Assembly: GCA_900542045.1 (NCBI GenBank)
Contig: UQMI01000010.1
Location: forward strand, 5,251-69,250
Origin: an uncultured Blautia sp.
GTDB taxonomy: Bacteria; Bacillota; Clostridia; Lachnospirales; Lachnospiraceae
Length of the DNA: 64,000 nucleotides
Direction: 5' to 3'
The notes under the pieces were generated by a model that was given only the letters and a program-made list of their open reading frames with translations, was not told the origin of the DNA and did no database searches. The position numbers and the translations under genes were made by a program. This document shows, piece after piece, positions 7,533 to 14,636 of this stretch. Numbering within the stretch: position 1 is the stretch's first letter; each line of letters begins with the position of its first letter.

Positions 7533-9185
7533 CTATGCTACCCGCACTCCGCTGGCATTAAAGGTATAATTTTTCCCTCCTATCTTCAATGTCTGATTTC
7601 TGACCATCTTGCCGCTACCGGTAAAATAATAATATTTGCCTTTATATTTCAGCCAGCCGATCTTCATGGCGCCGCTGCTGGTGAGATAATAGCGGTCTCC
7701 TTTGTAAGTCAGCCAGCCGGTACGCATACTTCCCGTAGGATTCAGATAATACCAGGTACCGCTGACCTGGATCCAGCCGTTTTCCAGGATCACACCTTTG
7801 CTGTCGGCGTAATACCATTTTCCGTTTTTGTACTTGAACCAACCCTTTTTCAGCCTCCCGTTGGAATCAAAATAATATTTTTTGCCGCCGATCCGGTTCA
7901 GCCCTGTGATCATCTGGCCATTCTGCCGGAAATAGTAAGTGGCTCCGTTCAGTGTCAGCCAGCTCTTCTGGGACGCGCCGTTTTTTTTCAGATAATACCA
8001 TTTGTTCTGATATTTCTGCCAGCCGCTCAGTCTTTCCCCGTCTGCATTAAAAATAAACGTATTGCCATTGGACCGAACCAGTCCTGTACGCATAATTCCG
8101 TTCGTACCAAAGTAATAGCATTTTCCCCCGATCTTCTGCAGACCAGTACGCATCTCACCGTCACTGCCGAAATAATACCATTTTCCATTGGTATGATGAT
8201 ACCAGCCAGTGGCCATATATCCGCTGCTTTTGAAATAATAGCGTTTGCCATCAACAATATAAGAACGCCCGGCCACAAAGCTGCCGTCCGACAGCTGGTA
8301 TTTCCATCCGACAGCATCCTGCACCCACTGATTTCCCTCCACATAGGAATCTTTTGCATGGGTCCTTGGGGTGATGAGCTTCGTATAATCCTTATAACCG
8401 AAATTCACATCCACAGAATTACCGGTGGGAATTCCGGGGATCAATCCCACCGTGCTCTTCAGCCCGCTTTCCACACTTCCGCTGGTAGCCTGCCAGATGG
8501 AATATACCGACTCCGCCACGTTCGGCTTCGTCAAAGCATCCCCGTAATTAGCGATCCACTTGTCATATCCGGCCAGGATACTTGTGTTGAGCTGACTTCC
8601 ATACCAGTACGTATTACAGTAGACCATGGGGTAATAGCCGGCTTTTTTCACCTCATCCATAAAAGCTTTGGCAATGTTGCTCCTCTGGGTATTGGTCAGC
8701 CCGCTTTGCTTGGAAGATTCCATATCCACCACTACCGGATAGGAAATCTTATAACCATCCAGCTGCCTTATCACCCACTGGGCATCCTTCACAGACTGGG
8801 CAGTGGTCAGGGCCTCACTGTAAAAATATACTCCAACCGGAATACCTGCTCCGATGGCTCCACTCATATTCCTGGTATACTGAACATCCCGGACATGGGT
8901 TCCATGCGCTACCCGTACAAAAACAAAGTCCAGATCTGCTTTCTTAACCTTATTCCAGTCGATGGTCCCCTGCCAGGCAGATATATCAATTCCTCTGGTA
9001 ATGGCTCCCGGTATCTTCTTTCCATTACCATTGTAGCAGACTCCGTTTACTTTAGACCAGAACCGCGAAGCGGCCTGTACCTCCGTATCCGGAAACAGCA
9101 TTCCGGCCCCCAAAAGCACCAGTGCCAGCAAAATGCAGAGAATCCCGCATCCTCCGCTTTTCCAAACTTTTCTTTTGAAATTCAT
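7533..9185 (-). CDS. GH25 lysozyme with cell-wall-binding repeats
   Basis: A 550-residue secreted muramidase. A membrane-type signal covers residues 10-38. The GH25 catalytic domain (about 60-265) shows RGIDISAWQGTIDW and the acidic motif YPVVVDMESS, ending near VDVNFGY. Residues 285-548 contain about 12 copies of the aromatic wall-binding repeat. It cleaves the glycan strand between MurNAc and GlcNAc and would complement the amidase encoded directly downstream. A GAGGAGG box precedes the ATG. Alternative roles as a bacteriocin or autolysin cannot be separated by sequence alone. Confidence 0.93.
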   Translation of the reverse strand: MNFKRKVWKSGGCGILCILLALVLLGAGMLFPDTEVQAASRFWSKVNGVCYNGNGKKIPGAITRGIDISAWQGTIDWNKVKKADLDFVFVRVAHGTHVRDVQYTRNMSGAIGAGIPVGVYFYSEALTTAQSVKDAQWVIRQLDGYKISYPVVVDMESSKQSGLTNTQRSNIAKAFMDEVKKAGYYPMVYCNTYWYGSQLNTSILAGYDKWIANYGDALTKPNVAESVYSIWQATSGSVESGLKSTVGLIPGIPTGNSVDVNFGYKDYTKLITPRTHAKDSYVEGNQWVQDAVGWKYQLSDGSFVAGRSYIVDGKRYYFKSSGYMATGWYHHTNGKWYYFGSDGEMRTGLQKIGGKCYYFGTNGIMRTGLVRSNGNTFIFNADGERLSGWQKYQNKWYYLKKNGASQKSWLTLNGATYYFRQNGQMITGLNRIGGKKYYFDSNGRLKKGWFKYKNGKWYYADSKGVILENGWIQVSGTWYYLNPTGSMRTGWLTYKGDRYYLTSSGAMKIGWLKYKGKYYYFTGSGKMVRNQTLKIGGKNYTFNASGVRVA

Positions 9186-9282
9186 ACGTCCTCCTCAGCT
9201 GCCGTGTCTTCCGGAAAACCTCCTCAACCGCCCTCCGGGCAACACTTATTACTTTTTTATTAAAAAGATATTAAGTATTTCA

Positions 9283-9311
9283 ATTATACCGGGTATCTAT
9301 AGGAAAGTCAA
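9283..9311 (-). promoter_or_regulatory. promoter of the lysozyme-amidase operon
   Basis: On the minus strand TTGACT (9311-9306) and TATAAT (9288-9283) with a 17-base spacer. The leader of about 90 bases before the GH25 start at 9185 is AT-rich. Confidence 0.75.
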
Positions 9312-9391
9312 CAATTCCAGGGCCGCCGAAAACGGACATCCCGGCCCCTTCAGCCCGCTCTGACCGGCTGCAGCCGCATCGCAATATCCAT

Positions 9392-9419
9392 TTGCATTTT
9401 AGGGGAACTATGCTATAAT
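9392..9419 (+). promoter_or_regulatory. extended -10 promoter giving a leaderless mRNA
   Basis: TTGCAT (9392-9397), 16 bases, then TGCTATAAT (9411-9419), an extended -10 element. Counting 7 bases past the -10 puts the transcript start on the A of the ATG at 9426. No Shine-Dalgarno sequence lies between. Confidence 0.65.
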
Positions 9420-9425
9420 GCCAGT

Positions 9426-10556
9426 ATGATTGATTTTAACATACCTCCCTTCGTGGGAAACGAGATAAAATATATTGAAGAAGCCGTTCGGAACAGGAAA
9501 TTATGCGGTGACGGGCCATTCACCCACAGATGTAGTGACTGGATCAAAGATCATTTCCAGGTCAGTCACGCACTGCTGACTACATCCTGTACCCATGCCC
9601 TGGAAATGGCAGCGATTCTGACAGATGTAAAAGAAGGCGACGAAGTGATCATGCCTTCTTATACTTTTGTCTCCACTGCCGATGCTTTTGTGCAGAGAGG
9701 TGCAAATATTGTGTTTGTGGATATCCGCCCTGATACCATGAATCTGGACGAAACGCTTCTGGAAGATGCCATTACTGATAAGACCAGAGCCATTGTACCC
9801 GTGCATTATGCCGGGGTGGCCTGTGAAATGGACACGATCCTGTCTGTCGCTGCCAGACACGGCCTGCGGGTGGTGGAGGACGCGGCACAGGCTTTCAGTT
9901 CCTGCTACAAGGGACGTCCCCTGGGCACCATCGGAGATTTTGGCTGTCTCAGCTTCCATGAGACTAAGAATCTCTCCATGGGAGAAGGCGGCGCCATCCT
10001 GTTCCAGGATCCATCCTATCTGGAGAAAGCAGAGATCATCCGGGAAAAAGGCACCAACCGCAGCAAATTTTTCCGGGGACAGATCGACAAATACACCTGG
10101 GTAGACTATGGCTCCTCCTATCTGCCCAGTGAACTGAATGCAGCCTATCTCTGGGCACAGCTGGAACAGGCCCAGGTGATCCAGGAAGACCGTCTGGCCT
10201 CCTGGGAGTATTACCACAGGGAACTGGCAGATCTGGAAGAAGAAGGCTTCCTGACAAGACCAGTGATCCCGGAGTATGCCACCAACAATGCCCACATGTA
10301 TTTCATAAAAGTGAAAGACCTGGATACCCGCACCCGTCTTCTTTCTTATCTGAAAGCCCGGGGGATTCTGGCAGTCTTTCATTACATTCCTCTGCATTCC
10401 GCACCGGCCGGCCAAAAATACGGACGCTTCCACGGCGAAGACCGGTACACCACAAAAGAAAGTGAAAGACTGATCCGGCTTCCCATGTATTACGGGTTAA
10501 AAGAAACCGACCGGGAATATGTTGTTACGGTCCTGCACCAGTTCTTCCACGGATAG
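9426..10556 (+). CDS. wecE: WecE-like dTDP-4-amino-4,6-dideoxygalactose transaminase
   Basis: A 376-residue PLP-dependent aminotransferase of the DegT/DnrJ/EryC1/StrS fold. The start IDFNIPPFVGNEI, the TTSCTHALEMAAI and EVIMPSYTFVSTA motifs, VVEDAAQAF, and the PLP lysine in SFHETKNLSMGEGG are those of WecE/RffA, which converts dTDP-4-keto-6-deoxyglucose to dTDP-Fuc4N. It would use the RmlB product. The N-terminus matches the family at the ATG at 9426, which supports a leaderless start. It is the first gene of a six-gene plus-strand operon. Assignment as the galacto (Fuc4N) rather than gluco (Qui4N) isomer is from similarity only. Confidence 0.88.
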   Translation: MIDFNIPPFVGNEIKYIEEAVRNRKLCGDGPFTHRCSDWIKDHFQVSHALLTTSCTHALEMAAILTDVKEGDEVIMPSYTFVSTADAFVQRGANIVFVDIRPDTMNLDETLLEDAITDKTRAIVPVHYAGVACEMDTILSVAARHGLRVVEDAAQAFSSCYKGRPLGTIGDFGCLSFHETKNLSMGEGGAILFQDPSYLEKAEIIREKGTNRSKFFRGQIDKYTWVDYGSSYLPSELNAAYLWAQLEQAQVIQEDRLASWEYYHRELADLEEEGFLTRPVIPEYATNNAHMYFIKVKDLDTRTRLLSYLKARGILAVFHYIPLHSAPAGQKYGRFHGEDRYTTKESERLIRLPMYYGLKETDREYVVTVLHQFFHG

Positions 10557-10563
10557 GAGCGGC

Positions 10564-10941
10564 ATGAAAAAATTAAAACGCTATCTTCCGCTGCATTTGA
10601 ATATTCTGCTGTTTTCCTTTACAGGCGTTTTTTCCAAAGCAGCCAGTATCTGTTACAACGAAGGCGGTCTTTTCGATCTTCGCCTTTACCTGTTTCTGGG
10701 GCTCATGATACTGAACTGCTTTCTCTATGCCCTGGCCTGGCAGAAGGTGATCAAGCATTTTGATCTGAATGTGGCGTACGCAAATAAAAGCATTTATCTG
10801 ATCTGGTCTCAGCTCTGGGCCGTGGTCATTTTTAAGGAAACTCTGTCCTGGAACAACATCCTGGGACTTTTCATTGTATTCATCGGCGTTCTGGTGGTAC
10901 AGCACTATGAAGGAACTTCCGGAAAGGAGGAGAGATCATGA
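10564..10941 (+). CDS. half-size EamA/DMT transporter, first of a pair
   Basis: A 125-residue protein with four predicted membrane helices and the DMT-type end NNILGLFIVFIGVLVVQ. The ATG at 10564 follows an AGGAG box, 7 bases after the aminotransferase stop. Half-size EamA proteins in pairs resemble ArnE/ArnF, which flip undecaprenyl-phosphate aminosugars. It overlaps the next EamA gene by ATGA, so the two probably form a heterodimer. Substrate is inferred from the neighbouring WecE- and ArnC-like genes. Confidence 0.8.
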   Translation: MKKLKRYLPLHLNILLFSFTGVFSKAASICYNEGGLFDLRLYLFLGLMILNCFLYALAWQKVIKHFDLNVAYANKSIYLIWSQLWAVVIFKETLSWNNILGLFIVFIGVLVVQHYEGTSGKEERS

Positions 10942-11279
10942 ATCCATATATGCTCCTGATGTTTGCCGGAACCTTTCTTACTGCCATCTCCCAGGTCCTG
11001 CTCAAGCAAAGCGCCAACCGTACTTACCGGCACCCGGTTTTCGAGTATCTGAACTGGCGGGTGATCCTGTCTTACGGTATTTTCTTCGGCGTACTGCTTC
11101 TGAACACCTACGCCTACACGCAGGTGGATATGAAATACGGCGCAGTCATTGATACCTGCAGCTATCTGTTTGTTATGATCCTTTCCTGGCTCCTTCTGAA
11201 AGAACACTTTTCCAGAGGGCAGCTCATCGGAAATCTGATCATTCTCACGGGAATCTTTATCTACACGCTGCCGCTGTAA
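10938..11279 (+). CDS. half-size EamA/DMT transporter, second of a pair
   Basis: A 113-residue, four-helix protein. It shows the SMR/EamA features AISQVLLKQSAN in helix 1, YGAVIDTCSYLFVMILSWLLLKE in the middle and GNLIILTGIFIYTL at the end. It starts inside the stop of the previous gene (ATGA, preceded by GGAGGAGAG), so translation is coupled. Most likely it pairs with its neighbour as an ArnE/ArnF-like flippase for a lipid-linked amino sugar; a small-molecule exporter is the alternative. Confidence 0.82.
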   Translation: MNPYMLLMFAGTFLTAISQVLLKQSANRTYRHPVFEYLNWRVILSYGIFFGVLLLNTYAYTQVDMKYGAVIDTCSYLFVMILSWLLLKEHFSRGQLIGNLIILTGIFIYTLPL

Positions 11280-11281
11280 CC

Positions 11282-11364
11282 TGTACTTTAAACCCTGTAC
11301 TCTAGGAGGAAATGCCTTGCGGCATACCTTTATGTACTTTAAACCCTGTACTCTAGGAGGAAAT
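11282..11364 (+). repeat. 32-bp direct repeat that duplicates a ribosome-binding site
   Basis: Two identical 32-bp copies (11282-11313 and 11333-11364), offset 51 bp, each ending TCTAGGAGGAAAT. The second supplies the RBS of the glycosyltransferase at 11366. The first precedes an ATG at 11312 that opens a 14-codon ORF, MPCGIPLCTLNPVL, whose TAG stop (11354-11356) lies in the second RBS. A small palindrome ATGCC-TTGC-GGCAT sits at 11312-11325. Confidence 0.9.
11312..11356 (+). CDS. possible 14-residue leader peptide
   Basis: ATG after a full AGGAGG box, 14 sense codons (MPCGIPLCTLNPVL), and a TAG stop overlapping the Shine-Dalgarno of the next gene. It may be a by-product of the 32-bp duplication rather than a selected gene, but a ribosome loading here would terminate on top of the glycosyltransferase RBS and could couple or modulate its translation. 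Confidence 0.3.
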   Translation: MPCGIPLCTLNPVL

Positions 11365-11365
11365 T

Positions 11366-12298
11366 ATGAGTCTGTATTCGGTAGTCGTACCGGTTTATAA
11401 TTCTGAACATACGCTGGAGGCCCTTTACACCCGCCTCAAAGCAGTTTTTGAAGAAACTCTGAAAGAAGATTTTGAACTGATCCTGGTGGACGACAGTTCC
11501 AGAGACAATTCCTATGCAGTTATGGAATCTCTCCGGAATCGGGACCACCGGGTGAAGATTGTCCAGATGGCCAAGAATTTTGGCCAGCATCCGGCTCTGC
11601 TGTGCGGTTTTTCCTATGCATCCGGAGACTTTATCATTACCATGGATGATGATCTGCAGCATCCCCCGGAAGAAATCCCCAAACTGGTCAATACGATGAA
11701 AGAGCGGGATGACGTGGATGTAATCATTGCCAAATACGAAGGACGCAAGCATAATCCCATCCGCCGTCTGGGCACAAAGATTTCCGTCTATGCCACTTCC
11801 AAGATGCTGGGAAAGGATCCCAATCTGGAGATCACCAGCTTCCGCCTGATCCGGCGTTTTATTGTGGATGCCATCCTGCAGACCCATACCCATCTGCCTC
11901 AGATCGGCAATCTGCTGGTGCTCACTTCCAACCGGATCATCAATGTTCCGGTACGGCACGATGCCCGTGCTTACGGCAAAAGCGGTTATTCCTTCCGGCG
12001 GCTGGCTCATGACCTGATCTTCGATATCACCACCCACACGGCTTTTCCTCTGATCGTGGTGAGAAACATCGGGATTGTCAGCTTTCTTCTGAGCATTGTC
12101 CTGGCCTGCTATTATCTGATCCGCTTTTTTGCATTCGGCGTCTCAGTGGAGGGCTTTACCACACTGGTGCTCCTGCTGCTGGCCTTCGGCGGACTGATCC
12201 TGCTCAGTCTGGGGATCATCGGCATGTATCTGATCAATATCCTGGACGAGTCCAAGAAAATGCCTCACTATGTTGTACGGCGCAAAGAAATCGACTGA
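11366..12298 (+). CDS. ArnC-like undecaprenyl-phosphate glycosyltransferase (GT2)
   Basis: A 310-residue family 2 glycosyltransferase. N-terminal VVVPVYNSE, the acidic ILVDDSSRDNS, NFGQHPALLCGFSYASGD, and TMDDDLQHPPEEIP closely follow ArnC and GtrB-type enzymes that load sugars onto undecaprenyl phosphate. Two hydrophobic helices near residues 230-255 and 265-290 anchor it. In the operon it lies between the EamA pair and a second aminotransferase. The likely reaction is transfer of the 4-amino-4,6-dideoxy sugar from dTDP to undecaprenyl phosphate at the inner face; the donor is inferred from context. Confidence 0.87.
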   Translation: MSLYSVVVPVYNSEHTLEALYTRLKAVFEETLKEDFELILVDDSSRDNSYAVMESLRNRDHRVKIVQMAKNFGQHPALLCGFSYASGDFIITMDDDLQHPPEEIPKLVNTMKERDDVDVIIAKYEGRKHNPIRRLGTKISVYATSKMLGKDPNLEITSFRLIRRFIVDAILQTHTHLPQIGNLLVLTSNRIINVPVRHDARAYGKSGYSFRRLAHDLIFDITTHTAFPLIVVRNIGIVSFLLSIVLACYYLIRFFAFGVSVEGFTTLVLLLLAFGGLILLSLGIIGMYLINILDESKKMPHYVVRRKEID

Positions 12299-12317
12299 TG
12301 AAAGTTGGAGGATATCT

Positions 12318-13340
12318 ATGAAAGAAATCGGCGGATACTTCGGTCTGGAAGATTTTTCCGGCTGCGAATATTACCAGGGCCTGTATCGTATCAATCTGGG
12401 ACGTACGGCCCTTCTCTATCTTCTGGAAAACATCAACTGCCAGACTCTTCTGGTCCCGGAGCTGCTCTGCGACTCTATGACAGAGGTCTGCAGACGTCAC
12501 GGCATCGCCCTTCAGTATTACCGTCAGGACCGGGACCTCACTCCTCTGGTGAGGGGGACCCTGCCTGCCGGCCATTGGCTTTTGCTGGTCAATTATTATG
12601 GGCAGCTCACAGATTCCAGGATCCTGGCTGCCAAAGAACAGTTCGGCCATATCATCGTGGATCACACCCATAGCTTTTTCCAGCGGCCTCTCCGGGGAAT
12701 CCCCACCCTTTATTCCTGCCGGAAGTTTTTCGGGCTGGCTGACGGCGCTTATCTGTCCACAGATCTGCTGCTGCCTCCCATTGCCGCCCAGGATATTTCC
12801 TACCCGCGGATGAAGCATGTGCTGGGCCGGTATGAAGAGACAGCCTCCCAGCACTATCAGGAGCTTCATGAGGCCGCCTCATCCTATTATGAGGAAGAAA
12901 TCAAGACCATGTCCCGCCTCACCCGGAATCTGCTGAAAGCCATCGATTACGAAAAAGCCCGGAAGCAGCGCAATGAGAACTACCAGGTGCTGGATACCCT
13001 TCTGGGAACAGAGAACCCCATCAGCACTCTCTATACCGGCCCGGCAGTTCCCCTGGCTCCGGCCCCATTCCAGGCACCGGACGGTCCCCTGGCTTATCCT
13101 TTTTACAGCCCGAACGGCATTGCCCTGCGAAAAGCACTGGCAAAGGAAAAGATCTACGTTCCCACCTACTGGGGCAATGTGATCTCTTCCTGTCCGGAAG
13201 ATTCTGTGGAATACCAGTGCGCCGCCAATATCCTGGCCCTGCCCTGTGATCACCGGTATGGACGGCCTGAAATGGAGCAGATTGCCCGGGCAGTTACAGA
13301 GCTGACTGCCGCCGGCCGGCAGAAAGGAGCATTCTTATGA
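12318..13340 (+). CDS. divergent DegT-type aminotransferase-fold protein
   Basis: A 340-residue protein starting MKEIGGYFGLED after GGAGG. It has features of PLP-dependent fold-type I enzymes: RTALLYLLENI, an aspartate in IIVDHTHSFFQ where DegT enzymes bind the pyridine nitrogen, and a Lys in YSCRKFFGLADGAYL at the position of the PLP lysine. Overall similarity to well-known aminotransferases is low, and the C-terminal part is short. It overlaps the ATP-grasp gene by ATGA, so the two probably act together, for instance in making and adding a substituent to the amino sugar. The reaction is not known. Confidence 0.65.
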   Translation: MKEIGGYFGLEDFSGCEYYQGLYRINLGRTALLYLLENINCQTLLVPELLCDSMTEVCRRHGIALQYYRQDRDLTPLVRGTLPAGHWLLLVNYYGQLTDSRILAAKEQFGHIIVDHTHSFFQRPLRGIPTLYSCRKFFGLADGAYLSTDLLLPPIAAQDISYPRMKHVLGRYEETASQHYQELHEAASSYYEEEIKTMSRLTRNLLKAIDYEKARKQRNENYQVLDTLLGTENPISTLYTGPAVPLAPAPFQAPDGPLAYPFYSPNGIALRKALAKEKIYVPTYWGNVISSCPEDSVEYQCAANILALPCDHRYGRPEMEQIARAVTELTAAGRQKGAFL

Positions 13341-14608
13341 AACGACTGCTGATACTGGGATCTCTGGACGAATTTACGGCCCTTGTACAGATGGCCCGCG
13401 CCAGAGGTTATTATACCATTGTCTGTGATGGTTACCCCCAGGGACCTGCCAAGCAGGCCGCTAATCAGAGCTATGATGTGGACGTCCGGGATATCTCCGC
13501 CATAGTCCGCATCTGCCAGTCCGAGCAGGTGGATCATATCATCACCTCGTTTTCGGATCTGCTCCTGGAATGCATGGTGCAGATCGCTCACGGCGCCGGC
13601 CTTCCCTGCTATCTGCTGCCGGAGCAGCTCCCATACTACCGGGACAAATATGTGATGAAGCAGACCCTGCGCCGTCTGGGGATCGGAACGCCCCGTTTTG
13701 CCTGTCTGGAAAAAGATTTTCCCGATGAAGCGCTGGCGGACTTTCAATTCCCGGTGGTGACCAAACCTCTGGATAAATACGGCTCCCGGGGACTGTTCGT
13801 CATTCATTCCCTGGGAGAACTGCGGGAAGTATTTGACGAAGTCTGTGCCTCCTCTGAGGAGAAACGGATCCTGGTGGAGGAATACCACACCGGCTATGAA
13901 TTTAATATGATGACCTGGGTCCATCGGGGAGAAGTCCATGTCATCAGCATTGCCGACCGGGAAAAAACACCCATTCCCACCAGAGATATCCCGGTCAGCA
14001 GCCGGAACGTCTACCCTTCCTGCCTGCTGCCCCAGGTCCTGCCGGAAGCTTCCCAGATCCTGAAGACCTACATCAAAACCACCGGCCAGCGGGAGGGCGC
14101 TCTGTCCATGCAGTTTTTCTGGCGGCCGGGAGAACCCATTCAGGTCTGCGAGATCGCAGCCCGGTTCTTCGGCTATGAACATGAACTGGTGGAGATCAGC
14201 GGCGGCCTTTCCATTGAAAAGCTTCTGCTGGACTCTGTGTATGACCTGCCGGCTCTGGAAAATACCCTGGCCGCCCACAGTCCGGCTCTGCCCCAGGTCA
14301 GCGCCACTTTGTATTTCCACGGCAGGGAAAAGGTCGTTGCCTGTCAGGACAAAACCCGGTCGCTGATGGCACTGCCCGGCGTGCTCCAGGAAGGCACCCG
14401 GCTCTTTTATCAGGAAGGAGAGTCTGTGATCTGGCACGGCCCCAATCCCTACGTGGCCCGGTTTTATATCACCGGTTCCAGCCGTCAGCAGGTGGATGAG
14501 CTGACTGATGAGATTTTCCGGGAAATCTCTATTACAGATGCCGATGGTCAGGAAATCCTGTACCGGAACAAACGAACGGATTACGAAAGCGCCTTCTCAT
14601 CCAGATGA
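13337..14608 (+). CDS. ATP-grasp family ligase
   Basis: A 423-residue protein with an N-terminal Rossmann-like region (MKRLLILGSLDEFTALVQMARARGY begins it), a DKYVMKQTLRRLGI linker, and an ATP-grasp fold from about residue 110 to 310 with FPVVTKPLDKYGSRG, ILVEEYHTGYEFNM and the metal-site stretch VCEIAARFFG. Such enzymes join a carboxylate, activated as acyl-phosphate, to an amine or thiol. Here the amine could be the 4-amino group of the sugar made by the operon; that is inference. It is the last gene of the operon and its stop lies inside the terminator stem. Confidence 0.78.
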   Translation: MKRLLILGSLDEFTALVQMARARGYYTIVCDGYPQGPAKQAANQSYDVDVRDISAIVRICQSEQVDHIITSFSDLLLECMVQIAHGAGLPCYLLPEQLPYYRDKYVMKQTLRRLGIGTPRFACLEKDFPDEALADFQFPVVTKPLDKYGSRGLFVIHSLGELREVFDEVCASSEEKRILVEEYHTGYEFNMMTWVHRGEVHVISIADREKTPIPTRDIPVSSRNVYPSCLLPQVLPEASQILKTYIKTTGQREGALSMQFFWRPGEPIQVCEIAARFFGYEHELVEISGGLSIEKLLLDSVYDLPALENTLAAHSPALPQVSATLYFHGREKVVACQDKTRSLMALPGVLQEGTRLFYQEGESVIWHGPNPYVARFYITGSSRQQVDELTDEIFREISITDADGQEILYRNKRTDYESAFSSR

Positions 14609-14622
14609 GAGGCGCTCTTTTT
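14589..14622 (+). terminator. terminator of the aminosugar operon
   Basis: Stem GCGCC(T)TCTCAT / ATGAGAGGCGC with a 4-base loop and a following TCTTTTTC. The TGA stop of the ATP-grasp gene (14606-14608) is part of the 3' arm. Confidence 0.85.
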
Positions 14623-14636
14623 CTCCGGGCTGTTTT

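Noticed and set aside
7128..9263. Long plus-strand open frame opposite the GH25 lysozyme
   Set aside because: Antisense to a well-supported repeat protein; the apparent repeats only mirror the wall-binding repeats.
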